DNA of 64,000 nt from Ilyobacter_A sp963675185 (GCA_963675185.2 CAXXOH010000003.1:1612001-1676000), one strand, 5' to 3'; counted from the first letter of the stretch, positions 7,942-17,342 are shown. Numbers and translations are program-made. Notes: generated by a model from the sequence alone, not told the origin.

Positions 7942-9183
7942 TTGAGAAGAGTAGTAGTAACAGGATTAGGACTTATAACAGCATTGGGTACAGGGACAGA
8001 ACAGACATGGAATGCTATAAAAGAAGGAAAAACAGGATTAGGACTTATTGAGTCTTATGATACTACAGACAACCCTGTCAAAATTGCAGCAGAAGTAAAA
8101 GATTTTGATCCTATAGAGTTTGGAATTGAAAAAAAAGAGATTAAGAAACTTGCCAGAAATACACAGTTTGCAATAGCAGCTTCAAAGATGGCACTTAAAG
8201 ATTCAAAACTTGAAATTACAGATGCTAATGCTGAAAGAGTAGGGGTAATTGTGTCTTCTGGAATAGGTGGAATAGAAATATTGGAACAGCAGCATATAAC
8301 TATGCTGAATAAGGGTATAAGAAGAATATCTCCATTTACAATACCTGCCATGATAGCAAATATGGCATCAGGTAATGTGGCCATATATCTTGGTGCAAAA
8401 GGACCTAATAAGGCTTTAGTAACTGCTTGTGCAGCAGGGACACATTCTATAGGAGATGCTTTTGAAACTATTAAAAATGGAAAAGCCGATGTGATGATTT
8501 CTGGTGGTACAGAAGCGTGTATTACAGAATTTGCAATGAACGGATTTGCAAATATGAAAGCTCTCTCTACAAGAAATGAAGAGCCCACTAAAGCTTCGAG
8601 ACCATTTACAGCTGATAGAGACGGTTTTGTAATGGGAGAAGGAGCAGGAATTGTTATTCTAGAAGAGCTTGAAACAGCAAAAGCTAGAGGAGCAAAAATT
8701 TATGCTGAAGTTGTAGGGTATGGAGAGACATGTGATGCTTATCATATAACAGCACCTGCCGAAGGAGGAGAAGGAGGAGCTAGAGCTATTAAAATGGCTT
8801 TGGAAGAAGCTGGAGTTGACATCACAGAAGTTGATTATATCAATGCTCACGGGACTTCTACTCCTGCAAATGATAGGAATGAAACAGCATCTATAAAAAG
8901 CATATTTGGAGAACACGCATATAAGTTGGCAGTATCGTCCACAAAAGGTGCTACTGGACATGCTCTTGGAGCGGCAGGTGGAATTGAGGGAGCTATTCTT
9001 GCCCTAGCAATAAGTGAAGGAATACTTCCGCCGACAGTAAATTATGAAACTCCGGATCCGGAGCTTGACCTTAACTATGTCCCTAATAACGCAGTGAAAA
9101 AAGAGATTAGAGTAGGACTTTCAAACTCTCTTGGATTTGGTGGACATAATGCCGTTATTGCAATGAAGAAATATGAAAACTAA
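7942..9183 (+). CDS. fabF: Beta-ketoacyl-ACP synthase II FabF
   Basis: FabF elongates acyl-ACP by condensation with malonyl-ACP. The Cys-His-His triad is visible as Cys163 (TACAAGTH), His303 (NAHGTSTPAND) and His340 (GATGHALGAAG), with the GFGGHN glycine loop near the C-terminus. The length of 413 residues is normal. The start is TTG at 7942 behind AGAGGTGA. A 180-bp gap with a hairpin and a TGG-TATAAA element at 7878-7886 separates it from acpP, so it may have its own promoter. It runs into rnc 15 bp later. Confidence 0.95.
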   Translation: MRRVVVTGLGLITALGTGTEQTWNAIKEGKTGLGLIESYDTTDNPVKIAAEVKDFDPIEFGIEKKEIKKLARNTQFAIAASKMALKDSKLEITDANAERVGVIVSSGIGGIEILEQQHITMLNKGIRRISPFTIPAMIANMASGNVAIYLGAKGPNKALVTACAAGTHSIGDAFETIKNGKADVMISGGTEACITEFAMNGFANMKALSTRNEEPTKASRPFTADRDGFVMGEGAGIVILEELETAKARGAKIYAEVVGYGETCDAYHITAPAEGGEGGARAIKMALEEAGVDITEVDYINAHGTSTPANDRNETASIKSIFGEHAYKLAVSSTKGATGHALGAAGGIEGAILALAISEGILPPTVNYETPDPELDLNYVPNNAVKKEIRVGLSNSLGFGGHNAVIAMKKYEN

Positions 9184-9198
9184 AAGAGGTGCTTATTT

Positions 9199-9915
9199 AT
9201 GCAGGAGACAAAAGATTTGAAAAGCCTACAAAACAAAGTAGGATATGAATTTTCAAATATTGATTTATTGAAAAAGTCTCTGATACACAGATCTTATGGA
9301 AATGAGCACTGGGAGTATAGAAAAATTAACAATGAGAGGCTAGAACTGCTAGGAGATGCGGTTCTAGACCTCATAGTTACTGAATACCTCTATAAAAATT
9401 TCAATAAATCTAAAGAGGGAGAGTTGGCTAAGCTGAAATCTATGATAGTAAGCGAACCTATACTTGCCCAAATTTCCAGGGAACTAGGCATTGGAGAATA
9501 CCTTCTCTTAAGCAAGGGAGAGGAATTAACTGGCGGGAGAGAGAGATCCTCCATACTAGGGGATGTTTTCGAGTCGCTTTTAGGGGCTATATATCTAGAC
9601 TCCGATTTTGATACGGTAAAAAAAGTAGCTTTAAAGCACCTTCATGAGAAAATAGATAACATAAACCAAAATGAAGATCTTATGGACTACAAAACCATAC
9701 TCCAGGAGTATAGCCAAAGAAAATACAAAAAAATACCTGTTTATGAAGTAGTGAATGAGATAGGGCCAGATCATAGAAAAAACTTCGAGATAATAGTAAA
9801 AATAAAAAGTGAAGTTGCGGGTTCTGGTATAGGGAAAAACAAAAAGTCAGCCGAGCAACTGGCTGCAAAAAATGCCTGTAAAAAATTTGGGGTAAAGATA
9901 AATGAGGCACTATAA
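9199..9915 (+). CDS. rnc: Ribonuclease III
   Basis: RNase III cleaves double-stranded RNA in rRNA precursors and some mRNAs. The signature NERLELLGDAVLD is at 45-57, the second catalytic acidic region is GDVFESLLGAIYLD, and a double-stranded RNA-binding domain covers about residues 165-235 (KNKKSAEQLAAKNA). The length is 238 residues. It follows fabF by 15 bp, the usual fab-rnc linkage, and its last 14 bp overlap the radical SAM gene. Confidence 0.95.
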   Translation: MQETKDLKSLQNKVGYEFSNIDLLKKSLIHRSYGNEHWEYRKINNERLELLGDAVLDLIVTEYLYKNFNKSKEGELAKLKSMIVSEPILAQISRELGIGEYLLLSKGEELTGGRERSSILGDVFESLLGAIYLDSDFDTVKKVALKHLHEKIDNINQNEDLMDYKTILQEYSQRKYKKIPVYEVVNEIGPDHRKNFEIIVKIKSEVAGSGIGKNKKSAEQLAAKNACKKFGVKINEAL

Positions 9916-10969
9916 TATACCTGTATTCATAGTTCACTATGGATGTCCTCATATGTGTGTGTTTTGTAATCAGGAAAAAATAACAGGCAGGGAGACAAAT
10001 ATAACCCCTGAGGAGATCAGTGATACTATAGACGAGTATCTTAAAACGCTGGCTAAAGATTCCATAAAAGAAGTGGCTTTTTTTGGGGGGACTTTTACTG
10101 CGATATCAATTGAGCTTCAAAAAAAATACTTAGAGGTGGTAAAAGGGTATATAGACAAAGGGATCATAGACGGCATCAGGCTGTCTACAAGGCCTGACTG
10201 TATAAGTGACGAGATATTAACCCTTCTTAAAAATTACGGAGTAAAAGTTATAGAACTTGGAGTACAGTCTCTAGATGACGGAGTCCTAAAACTGTCTGAA
10301 AGAGGGTACCGAAAAGAGACGGTAAAAAAAGCTTCTTCTTTGATTAAGTCTTATGGAATAAAGTTGGGCATACAGATAATGCCGGGCTTGCCGGGTGCGA
10401 CCTTTGAGAGTGATCTGGCTACAGCAAAAGAGATAGTAAAGCTTGCTCCTGATATGGTGAGGATCTATCCCACACTTGTGATAAGTGAGACAAAGCTTGA
10501 AAGAATGTACAGAGAGGGCGATTTTAAACCCCTTAGTATGAGTGATGCGGTTGATCTAGTTTCGAAGATGATAGCTTATTTTGAGCTTGAAAATATAGAG
10601 ATAATAAGGGTAGGGCTGCAGCCTTCTGACGAACTCAGGGAGGACGGCATAGTGTTAGCTGGACCGTTTCACCCAGCCTTTAGGGAGCTCGTTGAGACAA
10701 AACTTTATGGCGATTTTTTTGGGAGTCTTTTAAAAACAGAGAAGAACCTTAAGGTGGAGGTAAGCCCTAGGTCGGTTTCACGAGCAGTTGGTATAAAAAA
10801 AAGCAATAAGCTTAGGTTTGGTAACTCACTCGAGATTACAGTGAACTCTCAGCTAATAAAAGATGAATTAAAAGTGAATGGACGGTGTTATACAAGGAAG
10901 GATATTTTAAAAAACATAATAGAGTGTGGTGCGGATGAAACAGATAATAGTGAATGTAGAGGACTTTGA
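9902..10969 (+). CDS. Elp3-like radical SAM protein
   Basis: The 355-residue protein has a radical SAM cluster CPHMCVFC (Cys15, 19, 22; Cx3Cx2C) after PVFIVHYG, then AFFGGTFTAI, STRPD and an ELGVQSLDDGVL block as in the Elp3-related family. Unlike full Elp3 it has no visible acetyltransferase domain, and its exact reaction is unknown. The start overlaps the end of rnc by 14 bp and its 3' end overlaps the start of rng by about 35 bp, so the three genes form one tightly coupled unit. A role in RNA modification is only inferred from family and neighbours. Confidence 0.8.
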   Translation: MRHYNIPVFIVHYGCPHMCVFCNQEKITGRETNITPEEISDTIDEYLKTLAKDSIKEVAFFGGTFTAISIELQKKYLEVVKGYIDKGIIDGIRLSTRPDCISDEILTLLKNYGVKVIELGVQSLDDGVLKLSERGYRKETVKKASSLIKSYGIKLGIQIMPGLPGATFESDLATAKEIVKLAPDMVRIYPTLVISETKLERMYREGDFKPLSMSDAVDLVSKMIAYFELENIEIIRVGLQPSDELREDGIVLAGPFHPAFRELVETKLYGDFFGSLLKTEKNLKVEVSPRSVSRAVGIKKSNKLRFGNSLEITVNSQLIKDELKVNGRCYTRKDILKNIIECGADETDNSECRGL

Positions 10970-12401
10970 AATAAAAGCTGCTTTGGTTGAGGACAACAAG
11001 CTGGGCGAATTTTTTGTGCAGAGGGAAGATAAAAAAAGAGTGAACGGCAACATTTACAAGGGAAGGGTCGCTAATATACTCCCTGGAATGGAGTCAGCAT
11101 TTGTTGATATAGGGCTAGATAAGAATGCATTTTTATACGTAAAAGACCTCAGGGAATTTGAGGAGAAATATTTAGACGGTATAAAAAACAGTCAAAGACC
11201 CATAGAAGATATACTAAATGTCGGGGATGAAGTAATAGTTCAGATATTAAAGGAACCTAGGGACAACAAAGGGGCTCGCGTGACGACCCACTATACTATT
11301 CCCGGTAAATATCTTGTATTGATGCCAAATAACGACTACATAGCCATATCTCAGAAAATAGTAGACCAGGAAGAGCGTAAAAGGCTTGAGGGGATACTGA
11401 ATGAAGTTAAGCCGGAAAATGTAGGGGTAATAATAAGAACAGCTGCAGAGGGCAAAAGTGAAATACATTTTGAAAAAGAGATAGAATACCTCATAAAAAA
11501 ATGGAATGAAATAGAGAGTCAAATAACTAAAGCCAAGGTCGGGGAGATATTATATAAGGATAACGACCTTATAAAAAGAATTGGAAGGGATATCTTCTCA
11601 AAGGACGTGGACAAGCTTGTCATAGACAATGAGGAGAAATACTGGGAGCTGATGGACTATCTGAGTGCATTTTCGGAGACCTCATTCAGGACCAAGATAG
11701 AGCTTTACGACGACAAAAGGCCAATTTTTGAGTCATATTCAGTGAACGCTGAGTTGGAAAAGGCCCTTAAAGAAACAGTCTGGCTAGACTGCGGAGGATA
11801 TCTTGTCATACAAAAGACAGAAGCTTTGATAAGCATAGATGTAAACACAGGGAAGAACACCGGATCTTGTAACTTAGAAGATACAGTCTTAGAAACAAAT
11901 CTAGAGGCCGCAGAGGAGATACCTAGACAGTTAAGACTTAGGAATTTGAGCGGCATAATCATAATCGATTTTATAGACATGAAGCTAGACGAGGATAAAA
12001 AAAAGGTGTTGGAAGTACTGGAAAAAAATCTGAAAAAGGACAGGGTAAAAAATAATGTAATTCATTTTACGGACCTAGGACTTGTAGAGATGACCAGGAA
12101 AAGGGTAGGAAGGCCTCTTTCGAGCTATTTCTTGGAGGAGTGCAGCCGTTGTGGCGGTACAGGGTATGTCAAGTCTAAAGATGTCATCATACACGATATT
12201 ATAAATGATGTGAAGTACACGTCAAACGATGAAGACATAACTCTTATAAAGGTGCTGGTGGGCAAGGAACTTTATTCAATCTTAAACGAAATTTATAGGG
12301 AATTTATTAACTCATATTTGAAAGACAAGGGGAAAAAGTTTAAGTTGGAGCTTGCAAAGGATAAGGATGTAGAAGAGTACGAAGTTATTTTAGAAATATA
12401 G
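10935..12401 (+). CDS. rng: Ribonuclease G (RNase E/G family)
   Basis: RNase G is a single-strand endoribonuclease involved in 16S rRNA 5' maturation and mRNA decay. The 488-residue protein has an N-terminal S1 domain (about residues 38-120), catalytic aspartates in SIDVNTGK (about 301) and IIIDFIDM (about 344), and a zinc-link CSRCGGTG near 403-409. It lacks the long RNase E scaffold tail. ATG 10935 matches the family start; two in-frame GTGs lie just upstream. It overlaps the radical SAM gene and runs directly into coaD. Confidence 0.93.
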   Translation: MKQIIVNVEDFEIKAALVEDNKLGEFFVQREDKKRVNGNIYKGRVANILPGMESAFVDIGLDKNAFLYVKDLREFEEKYLDGIKNSQRPIEDILNVGDEVIVQILKEPRDNKGARVTTHYTIPGKYLVLMPNNDYIAISQKIVDQEERKRLEGILNEVKPENVGVIIRTAAEGKSEIHFEKEIEYLIKKWNEIESQITKAKVGEILYKDNDLIKRIGRDIFSKDVDKLVIDNEEKYWELMDYLSAFSETSFRTKIELYDDKRPIFESYSVNAELEKALKETVWLDCGGYLVIQKTEALISIDVNTGKNTGSCNLEDTVLETNLEAAEEIPRQLRLRNLSGIIIIDFIDMKLDEDKKKVLEVLEKNLKKDRVKNNVIHFTDLGLVEMTRKRVGRPLSSYFLEECSRCGGTGYVKSKDVIIHDIINDVKYTSNDEDITLIKVLVGKELYSILNEIYREFINSYLKDKGKKFKLELAKDKDVEEYEVILEI

Positions 12402-12404
12402 GTG

Positions 12405-12908
12405 ATGGAATTGGAAAGAGTAGCAGTATACGCAGGAAGTTTTGACCCAGTTACCAAAGGGCATGTAGATATAATACATAGGGCTGCCCATATGTTTGAT
12501 AAAATTGTGGTTGGGATACTAAACAATACGAACAAATCCTACTGGTTTAACTTAGATGAGAGGAAGCATCTACTGGAAAAGGTTGTCAAGGATATGGAGA
12601 ACGTTGAGATTCAATGTTTTCAAGGGCTTCTTGTGGATTTTATGAAAAAGAACAATTCCGATATAATAGTAAGAGGACTAAGAGCTGTGTCTGATTACGA
12701 GTACGAACTTCAAATAGCCCTGGCAAATAAGAGTTTGTCGGATGGAAAGATAGAAACTATATTTTTGCCGGCTTCCAGGGAAAACCTCTATATAAGTTCT
12801 AGCATAGTAAGGGAGATAGCAAGTTTTGGCGGGAACCTGGAGGAGTTTGTGGACGAAGATATAATAGAAGATCTGAAAAATAAAGTTAAGCGTATAGAAA
12901 AAAAGTAA
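12405..12908 (+). CDS. coaD: Phosphopantetheine adenylyltransferase
   Basis: CoaD makes dephospho-CoA from 4'-phosphopantetheine and ATP, the step before the last in CoA synthesis. The nucleotidyltransferase motif is GSFDPVTKGH, RGLRAVSDYEYE follows, and ISSSIVRE is near the C-terminus. The length is about 165 residues. The start is uncertain: ATG 12405 lacks a well placed ribosome binding site, while TTG 12411 has AGGTGA five bases upstream and may be the true start. It nearly abuts rng, and a terminator follows. Confidence 0.93.
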   Translation: MELERVAVYAGSFDPVTKGHVDIIHRAAHMFDKIVVGILNNTNKSYWFNLDERKHLLEKVVKDMENVEIQCFQGLLVDFMKKNNSDIIVRGLRAVSDYEYELQIALANKSLSDGKIETIFLPASRENLYISSSIVREIASFGGNLEEFVDEDIIEDLKNKVKRIEKK

Positions 12909-12951
12909 TATATTGAAAGATGTAAATAGGATATTTTTAAAGAGTTAGTAT

Positions 12952-12984
12952 AAAGTAAATAGTGTAGAGGCTATTTACTTTTTG
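12952..12984 (+). terminator. Terminator after coaD
   Basis: An 11-bp perfect stem (AAAGTAAATAG at 12952-12962 with its complement at 12971-12981), an 8-nt loop and a T-rich tail. Confidence 0.75.
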
Positions 12985-13012
12985 TTTATACAGTATAAAA
13001 AGGGTAGGGAAA

Positions 13013-14371
13013 ATGGTAAAAGAGAAAAAAATCTATGTTTGCTCGGAATGTGCATACGAAACTTCTAAATGGATAGGCAAGTGTCCAAATTGCGGTACTT
13101 GGGGTAGCTTAGAAGAGTTAGAGTTGAAAAAAGGCTCCCCCAAAAGCTTGGTAAAATTAGAGGAGATAAAAGTATATCGACTTGATGAACTGGAGGTCCA
13201 GGAAACTTCTAAAAGGCATAAAACATCTCTTGATGAATTCGATAGGGTACTTGGAGGCGGACTGGTAGAGGGGGCAGTGATTCTCTTGACTGGGAGTCCT
13301 GGCATAGGTAAATCTACACTTTTACTTCAGGTTCTCATTGAATATGCCAAAGCAAGTGAAGTACTGTACATATCCGGTGAGGAATCTGTAAACCAGGTAA
13401 AGCACAGGGCGAAAAGGCTTGAGATGGCGTCTGAGAGCATATATCTAATGTCAGAGACAAATATTGAAAAAATTTATCAATACATAACGATGAAAAGGCC
13501 CAAGGTGGTGGTAATAGACTCCATACAAACTGTGTACAGCGCAGAGCAAGGTTCTATCCCAGGAAGTATCAGCCAGATCCGTGAGTGTACTTTGAAAATA
13601 GTGGAGCTAGCAAAATCTCACGGGATAGCATTTTTTATAGTCGGGCATGTAACAAAGGATGGGAAGATAGCAGGACCTAAGCTTTTAGAACATATGGTGG
13701 ACACTGTGCTAAACTTTGAAGGCGAAGAAGATTTTTTTTACAGGATACTTAGGGCCGAAAAGAACAGGTTTGGCTCCACCAATGAAATTGGAATTTTCAA
13801 TATGGAAGAAAATGGAATGTCGGAGGTGAAAAATGCCTCTGAGTTCTTTCTTAGTGATAGAGATGAGAAAAATATAGGCAGTGTTGTAGTGCCTGTACTG
13901 GAGGGGTCGAAAGTTTTTCTTTTAGAACTGCAGACTCTGCTAACAGATTCGCCGTTTGGCATGCCAAAAAGGGTGGTGCAGGGGTTTGACAGAAATAGGC
14001 TACAGATATTAAGCGCTATAATGGAGAGGAAGCTTGGCTTGAATCTAGGCAACAAGGATATGTTCGTAAATATACCCGGTGGATTGACTGTAAGGGATAT
14101 ATCAGCAGATTTGGGGTTAATAGTCTCCGCCGTGTCTGCTTACAGGGATATTCCAATAAGTCAAAAGATAGCGGCAATAGGCGAACTTGGACTCAGAGGG
14201 GAGATAAGAAAGGTCTCCTTTATAGACAAGCGGCTTAAGGAACTTGAAAAACTTGGGTTTTCCGGTGTCTATGTCCCTTATGCCAACAAAAGGGAGATAG
14301 AGTCTAAAAAATACGGTTTGAAAATAATTTTTTTGAAGAATTTAAACGAAATGCTAGAGAGGATGAATTGA
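13013..14371 (+). CDS. radA: DNA repair protein RadA (Sms)
   Basis: RadA is a RecA-like helicase that processes branched DNA during recombination. Domains in order: a C4 zinc finger (Cys10, 13, 24, 27), a RecA-type ATPase with Walker A GSPGIGKS at 93-100, the RadA-specific KNRFG motif near 250, and a C-terminal Lon-protease-like domain. The length of 452 residues is standard. It sits one base before disA; radA-disA is the order found in Bacillus, where the two act together in DNA damage signalling. Confidence 0.96.
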   Translation: MVKEKKIYVCSECAYETSKWIGKCPNCGTWGSLEELELKKGSPKSLVKLEEIKVYRLDELEVQETSKRHKTSLDEFDRVLGGGLVEGAVILLTGSPGIGKSTLLLQVLIEYAKASEVLYISGEESVNQVKHRAKRLEMASESIYLMSETNIEKIYQYITMKRPKVVVIDSIQTVYSAEQGSIPGSISQIRECTLKIVELAKSHGIAFFIVGHVTKDGKIAGPKLLEHMVDTVLNFEGEEDFFYRILRAEKNRFGSTNEIGIFNMEENGMSEVKNASEFFLSDRDEKNIGSVVVPVLEGSKVFLLELQTLLTDSPFGMPKRVVQGFDRNRLQILSAIMERKLGLNLGNKDMFVNIPGGLTVRDISADLGLIVSAVSAYRDIPISQKIAAIGELGLRGEIRKVSFIDKRLKELEKLGFSGVYVPYANKREIESKKYGLKIIFLKNLNEMLERMN

Positions 14372-14372
14372 A

Positions 14373-15437
14373 ATGCAGGGGAATGAAGAAATTATTGAAA
14401 TTCTTTCTTACGTGGCACCCGGCACACGTATAAGAGAGGGGTTGAACAATATATTAGATGCCGGGACGGGAGCGCTCATAGTCATAGGAGATGACGAAAA
14501 CATACTAAATATGGTTGATGGCGGCTTCTTCATAAATTGTTCGTATACCCCGCAAAGGGTATACGAACTTGCAAAAATGGATGGGGCTATAATACTAGAC
14601 TATTCGGCAGAAAAAATACTCTATGCAAACGTCCACATGCAGCCAGATTCGTTTATACCAACTTCGGAAAGTGGTACAAGGCACAGAACTGCGCAAAGGG
14701 TATCGAGGCAAACTGGGAATTTAGTTATTGCTATTTCTGAAAAAAGAAATAGGATAACTCTGTATAAAGAAAATATAAAGTACCAGCTTAGAAATATTCC
14801 GGACATAATGAGTGAAGCCAATCAGGCCATAAAAACGTTGGAAAGGTATAAATCGGTGCTGGATAAAGTTCTTGCTAATCTTACATTGATGGAGTTTGAT
14901 GATATAGTTACAATGTATGAGGTAACCACTGTTTTACAAAGATTTGAGATGCTTTTTAGGATTTCAAACGAGGTAAGCCACTATATAGTAGAACTGGGAA
15001 CTGAGGGTAGGCTTATAAATATGCAGTTGGAAGAACTTTTAAAGGGTGTCGAAGAGGAGAGACAAAACTTTTTAAAAGATTATTACAACCCTGAAAAGGA
15101 GGAGCTAAACCTTGAAACCATAAATGATGATTTAACCAAGTTAAGCGACGAAGAACTACTAGAGCTGGAGAATCTATCATTTATACTAGGGCACAGCAAG
15201 AGATCCTCCTCTCTAGACAACAAGATAACGGCAAAGGGATATAGGATACTCGGTAAGATAATGAGGCTGAACAAAAAGGATATAGAGGGAATTGTGGATA
15301 GCTTTGATGACCTGAATGCTATTCAGGAGGCTAATTTAGAAGAACTTTCTGAGCTAAAAGGAATTAGCAAGTTTAAAGCTAGGTCGATTAAAAATGGAAT
15401 CAAGAGGCTTAAGTTTACTACCGAACTCGAAAGATAG
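14373..15437 (+). CDS. disA: Diadenylate cyclase DisA (DNA integrity scanning protein)
   Basis: DisA makes cyclic di-AMP from two ATP while scanning DNA for branched structures. The N-terminal DAC domain has the DGA motif at 70-72 and GTRHR at 101-105. A coiled central region is followed by a C-terminal helix-hairpin-helix domain (about 290-350, LSELKGISKFKARSIKNGI). The length is 354 residues. It is translationally coupled to radA (1-bp gap) and followed 12 bp later by hflK. The coding sequence holds a perfect 12-bp inverted repeat at 14539-14568, described as a separate feature. Confidence 0.96.
   Translation: MQGNEEIIEILSYVAPGTRIREGLNNILDAGTGALIVIGDDENILNMVDGGFFINCSYTPQRVYELAKMDGAIILDYSAEKILYANVHMQPDSFIPTSESGTRHRTAQRVSRQTGNLVIAISEKRNRITLYKENIKYQLRNIPDIMSEANQAIKTLERYKSVLDKVLANLTLMEFDDIVTMYEVTTVLQRFEMLFRISNEVSHYIVELGTEGRLINMQLEELLKGVEEERQNFLKDYYNPEKEELNLETINDDLTKLSDEELLELENLSFILGHSKRSSSLDNKITAKGYRILGKIMRLNKKDIEGIVDSFDDLNAIQEANLEELSELKGISKFKARSIKNGIKRLKFTTELER
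14539..14568. repeat. Perfect 12-bp inverted repeat inside disA
   Basis: The arm GTTCGTATACCC (14539-14550) pairs perfectly with GGGTATACGAAC (14557-14568) around the 6-nt loop CGCAAA. It lies within codons for residues about 56-66 of DisA. Its function is unknown. Confidence 0.9.
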
Positions 15438-15449
15438 GAGAGATAAACG

Positions 15450-16448
15450 ATGAAAAATGATTACGAAAGAGAAGTATTCCAGAATTTTGAAAAAATAGAC
15501 GAGCTTAAAAAAAAATTGAATAACTTTTCTGGTGGATTTGGGAAATTAATCGCCATTATAATTGTAGTTTTATATTTGACAACAGGCACATTCTCGGTTG
15601 GGCCGGATGAGGAGGCTGTAATACTAAGGTTTGGTAAGTATCTAAAGACTTTTGGACCTGGTATTCACTGGTATTTTCCTAGACCTATAGCAAGAGTTAT
15701 AAAAGTTAAAACAACCAAAGTTTACAGAATTGAGGTTGGTTTCAGAACAGTGGAGGTAGGACCTCCTGCTAGGTATAAAAATGTAAAAGAAGAATCCTTG
15801 ATGCTGACGGGTGATGAAAATATACTAGATATAGATTTTATAGTACAGTATAAAATTGAAGATGTCCTAAAGTATACCTTTAATTTAAAAGATCCCTACA
15901 TGATGTTAAAAGATGCCTCAGAGGCAACTTTGAGACAGGTAGTTGGGAAAAGTAACATAGAGGAAACTTTAACTGTAGGTAAAGATAGAATACAGTTTGA
16001 AACAAAAGATAAACTACAGGAAGTGCTGGATAAATATGAAAGTGGCATACAGATAATCGGTGTACAGCTTCAGGATGTTCAGCCACCGGAGCAGGTTATA
16101 GGGGCGTTCAAAGATGTTGCTAGCGCACGTGAGGACAGAGTAAGGTACATAAATGAAGCAAATGGTTATTTAAACGATTTGATACCTAAGGCACGTGGAG
16201 GAGCCCAACAACTCCTGAATGAAGCATATGCATATAAGGAAAAAAGGGTGAAGGAAGCCGAAGGGGATGTGGCAAAATTTTTAAAACTTTATGAAAATTA
16301 TAACCTAGGTAAAGATGTTACCAGAACAAGGCTTTATCTAGAAACTCTTGAAAATGTCCTACCAGATACAGACAAAGTTATAATAGACAAAGACTTGGAA
16401 AGTGGTATTTTAAATATCCTTGACGAGAAAGGGGCTGTTTCAAAATGA
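15450..16448 (+). CDS. hflK: HflK-like prohibitin/SPFH membrane protein
   Basis: HflK and HflC form a large membrane cage around the FtsH protease and control its access to membrane substrates. This 332-residue protein has one transmembrane segment (about residues 29-47), then GPDEEAVILRFGKY and LMLTGDENILDIDFIVQYKI as in HflK, and a helical SPFH tail. It overlaps hflC by 4 bp (ATGA). The pair sits directly after disA. No ftsH is present in the window. Confidence 0.9.
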   Translation: MKNDYEREVFQNFEKIDELKKKLNNFSGGFGKLIAIIIVVLYLTTGTFSVGPDEEAVILRFGKYLKTFGPGIHWYFPRPIARVIKVKTTKVYRIEVGFRTVEVGPPARYKNVKEESLMLTGDENILDIDFIVQYKIEDVLKYTFNLKDPYMMLKDASEATLRQVVGKSNIEETLTVGKDRIQFETKDKLQEVLDKYESGIQIIGVQLQDVQPPEQVIGAFKDVASAREDRVRYINEANGYLNDLIPKARGGAQQLLNEAYAYKEKRVKEAEGDVAKFLKLYENYNLGKDVTRTRLYLETLENVLPDTDKVIIDKDLESGILNILDEKGAVSK

Positions 16449-17302
16449 AAAAATTAATTTCAGCATTTGTAATTTTTGCAGCAATTTTGATCTATACCGC
16501 CCTCTTTCAAGTAAGCGAAGTAGAAACGGCAATTGTTCTTAGATTTGGTAGGCCGATCGGAAACCCAATTCAGAAGGCTGGGCTCTATATAAAAGCTCCT
16601 TTTACAGATGAAGTAAGGCGTTTTGATAAAAGACTTTTAAATTATGACTCAGACCCAAAAGAGATAATAACCCAGGATAAAAAGAATGTCGTTATGGATA
16701 ATTATGCCAGATGGAAAATAGTGGACCCACTTTTATTTTTACAGACGGTCCAAAATATAAGCGGAGCCCAGGCAAGGCTGGATGATATAGTATATTCCGA
16801 GCTGAGAGAGAAAGTTGCCAAATATACCTTCAATGAGATAATAGCAGTTAAGAGAGAAGAAATAATGCAAAGGGTAACAGAAAGTAGCGCCGACAAGGCT
16901 AAAGCACTTGGAATAGAAATAGTGGATGTAAGAATAAAAAGAGCTGACTTGCCAAAACAAAATGAAGAAAATGTGTATCAAAGAATGGAAGCTGAGAGGC
17001 AGCAGCAAGCCAAGAAATACAGAGCCGAAGGGCAAGAGAAACTGCTCGAAATAAAGTCTAATGCAGAAAGACAAAAGACAGTAATTTTAGCAAATGCATA
17101 CAAGGAGGCAGAGCTAATAAAGGGAGAAGGAGATGCGGAAGCCTTAAAGATATACGCAGATGCCTATAATAGAGATCCTGAATTTTATAAATTTGTGCGG
17201 ACATTATCTGCTTACGAAAAGATTTTAAAAGGTAACGGGAAAAATAAGCTTATATTATCCAGCGATTCAGATCTTTGGAAAATTTTAGAAGGACAGAAAT
17301 AA
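16445..17302 (+). CDS. hflC: HflC-like prohibitin/SPFH membrane protein
   Basis: Partner of HflK. A single N-terminal membrane segment (about residues 3-20) is followed by SEVETAIVLRFGRP, ITQDKKNVVMDNYARWKI and the DVRIKRADLP block typical of HflC. The rest is a charged helical region rich in QAKKYRAEGQEK-type sequence. The length is 285 residues. It starts inside the hflK stop codon and ends just before a strong terminator, closing the radA-disA-hflKC unit. Confidence 0.9.
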   Translation: MKKLISAFVIFAAILIYTALFQVSEVETAIVLRFGRPIGNPIQKAGLYIKAPFTDEVRRFDKRLLNYDSDPKEIITQDKKNVVMDNYARWKIVDPLLFLQTVQNISGAQARLDDIVYSELREKVAKYTFNEIIAVKREEIMQRVTESSADKAKALGIEIVDVRIKRADLPKQNEENVYQRMEAERQQQAKKYRAEGQEKLLEIKSNAERQKTVILANAYKEAELIKGEGDAEALKIYADAYNRDPEFYKFVRTLSAYEKILKGNGKNKLILSSDSDLWKILEGQK

Positions 17303-17335
17303 GAAAATCCTGGGGCTCAAGCTCCAGGATTTTCT
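17302..17335. terminator. Bidirectional terminator between hflC and the minus-strand ThyX-like gene
   Basis: A 12-bp stem (17302-17313 with 17324-17335) with A-rich and T-rich outer arms serves both convergent genes. Confidence 0.8.
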
Positions 17336-17342
17336 GCTACTT

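Noticed and set aside
14537..14740. Open frame of 67 codons inside disA, and similar open frames inside other genes
   Set aside because: They are out-of-frame shadows of conserved genes, lack ribosome binding sites, and overlap strongly supported proteins.
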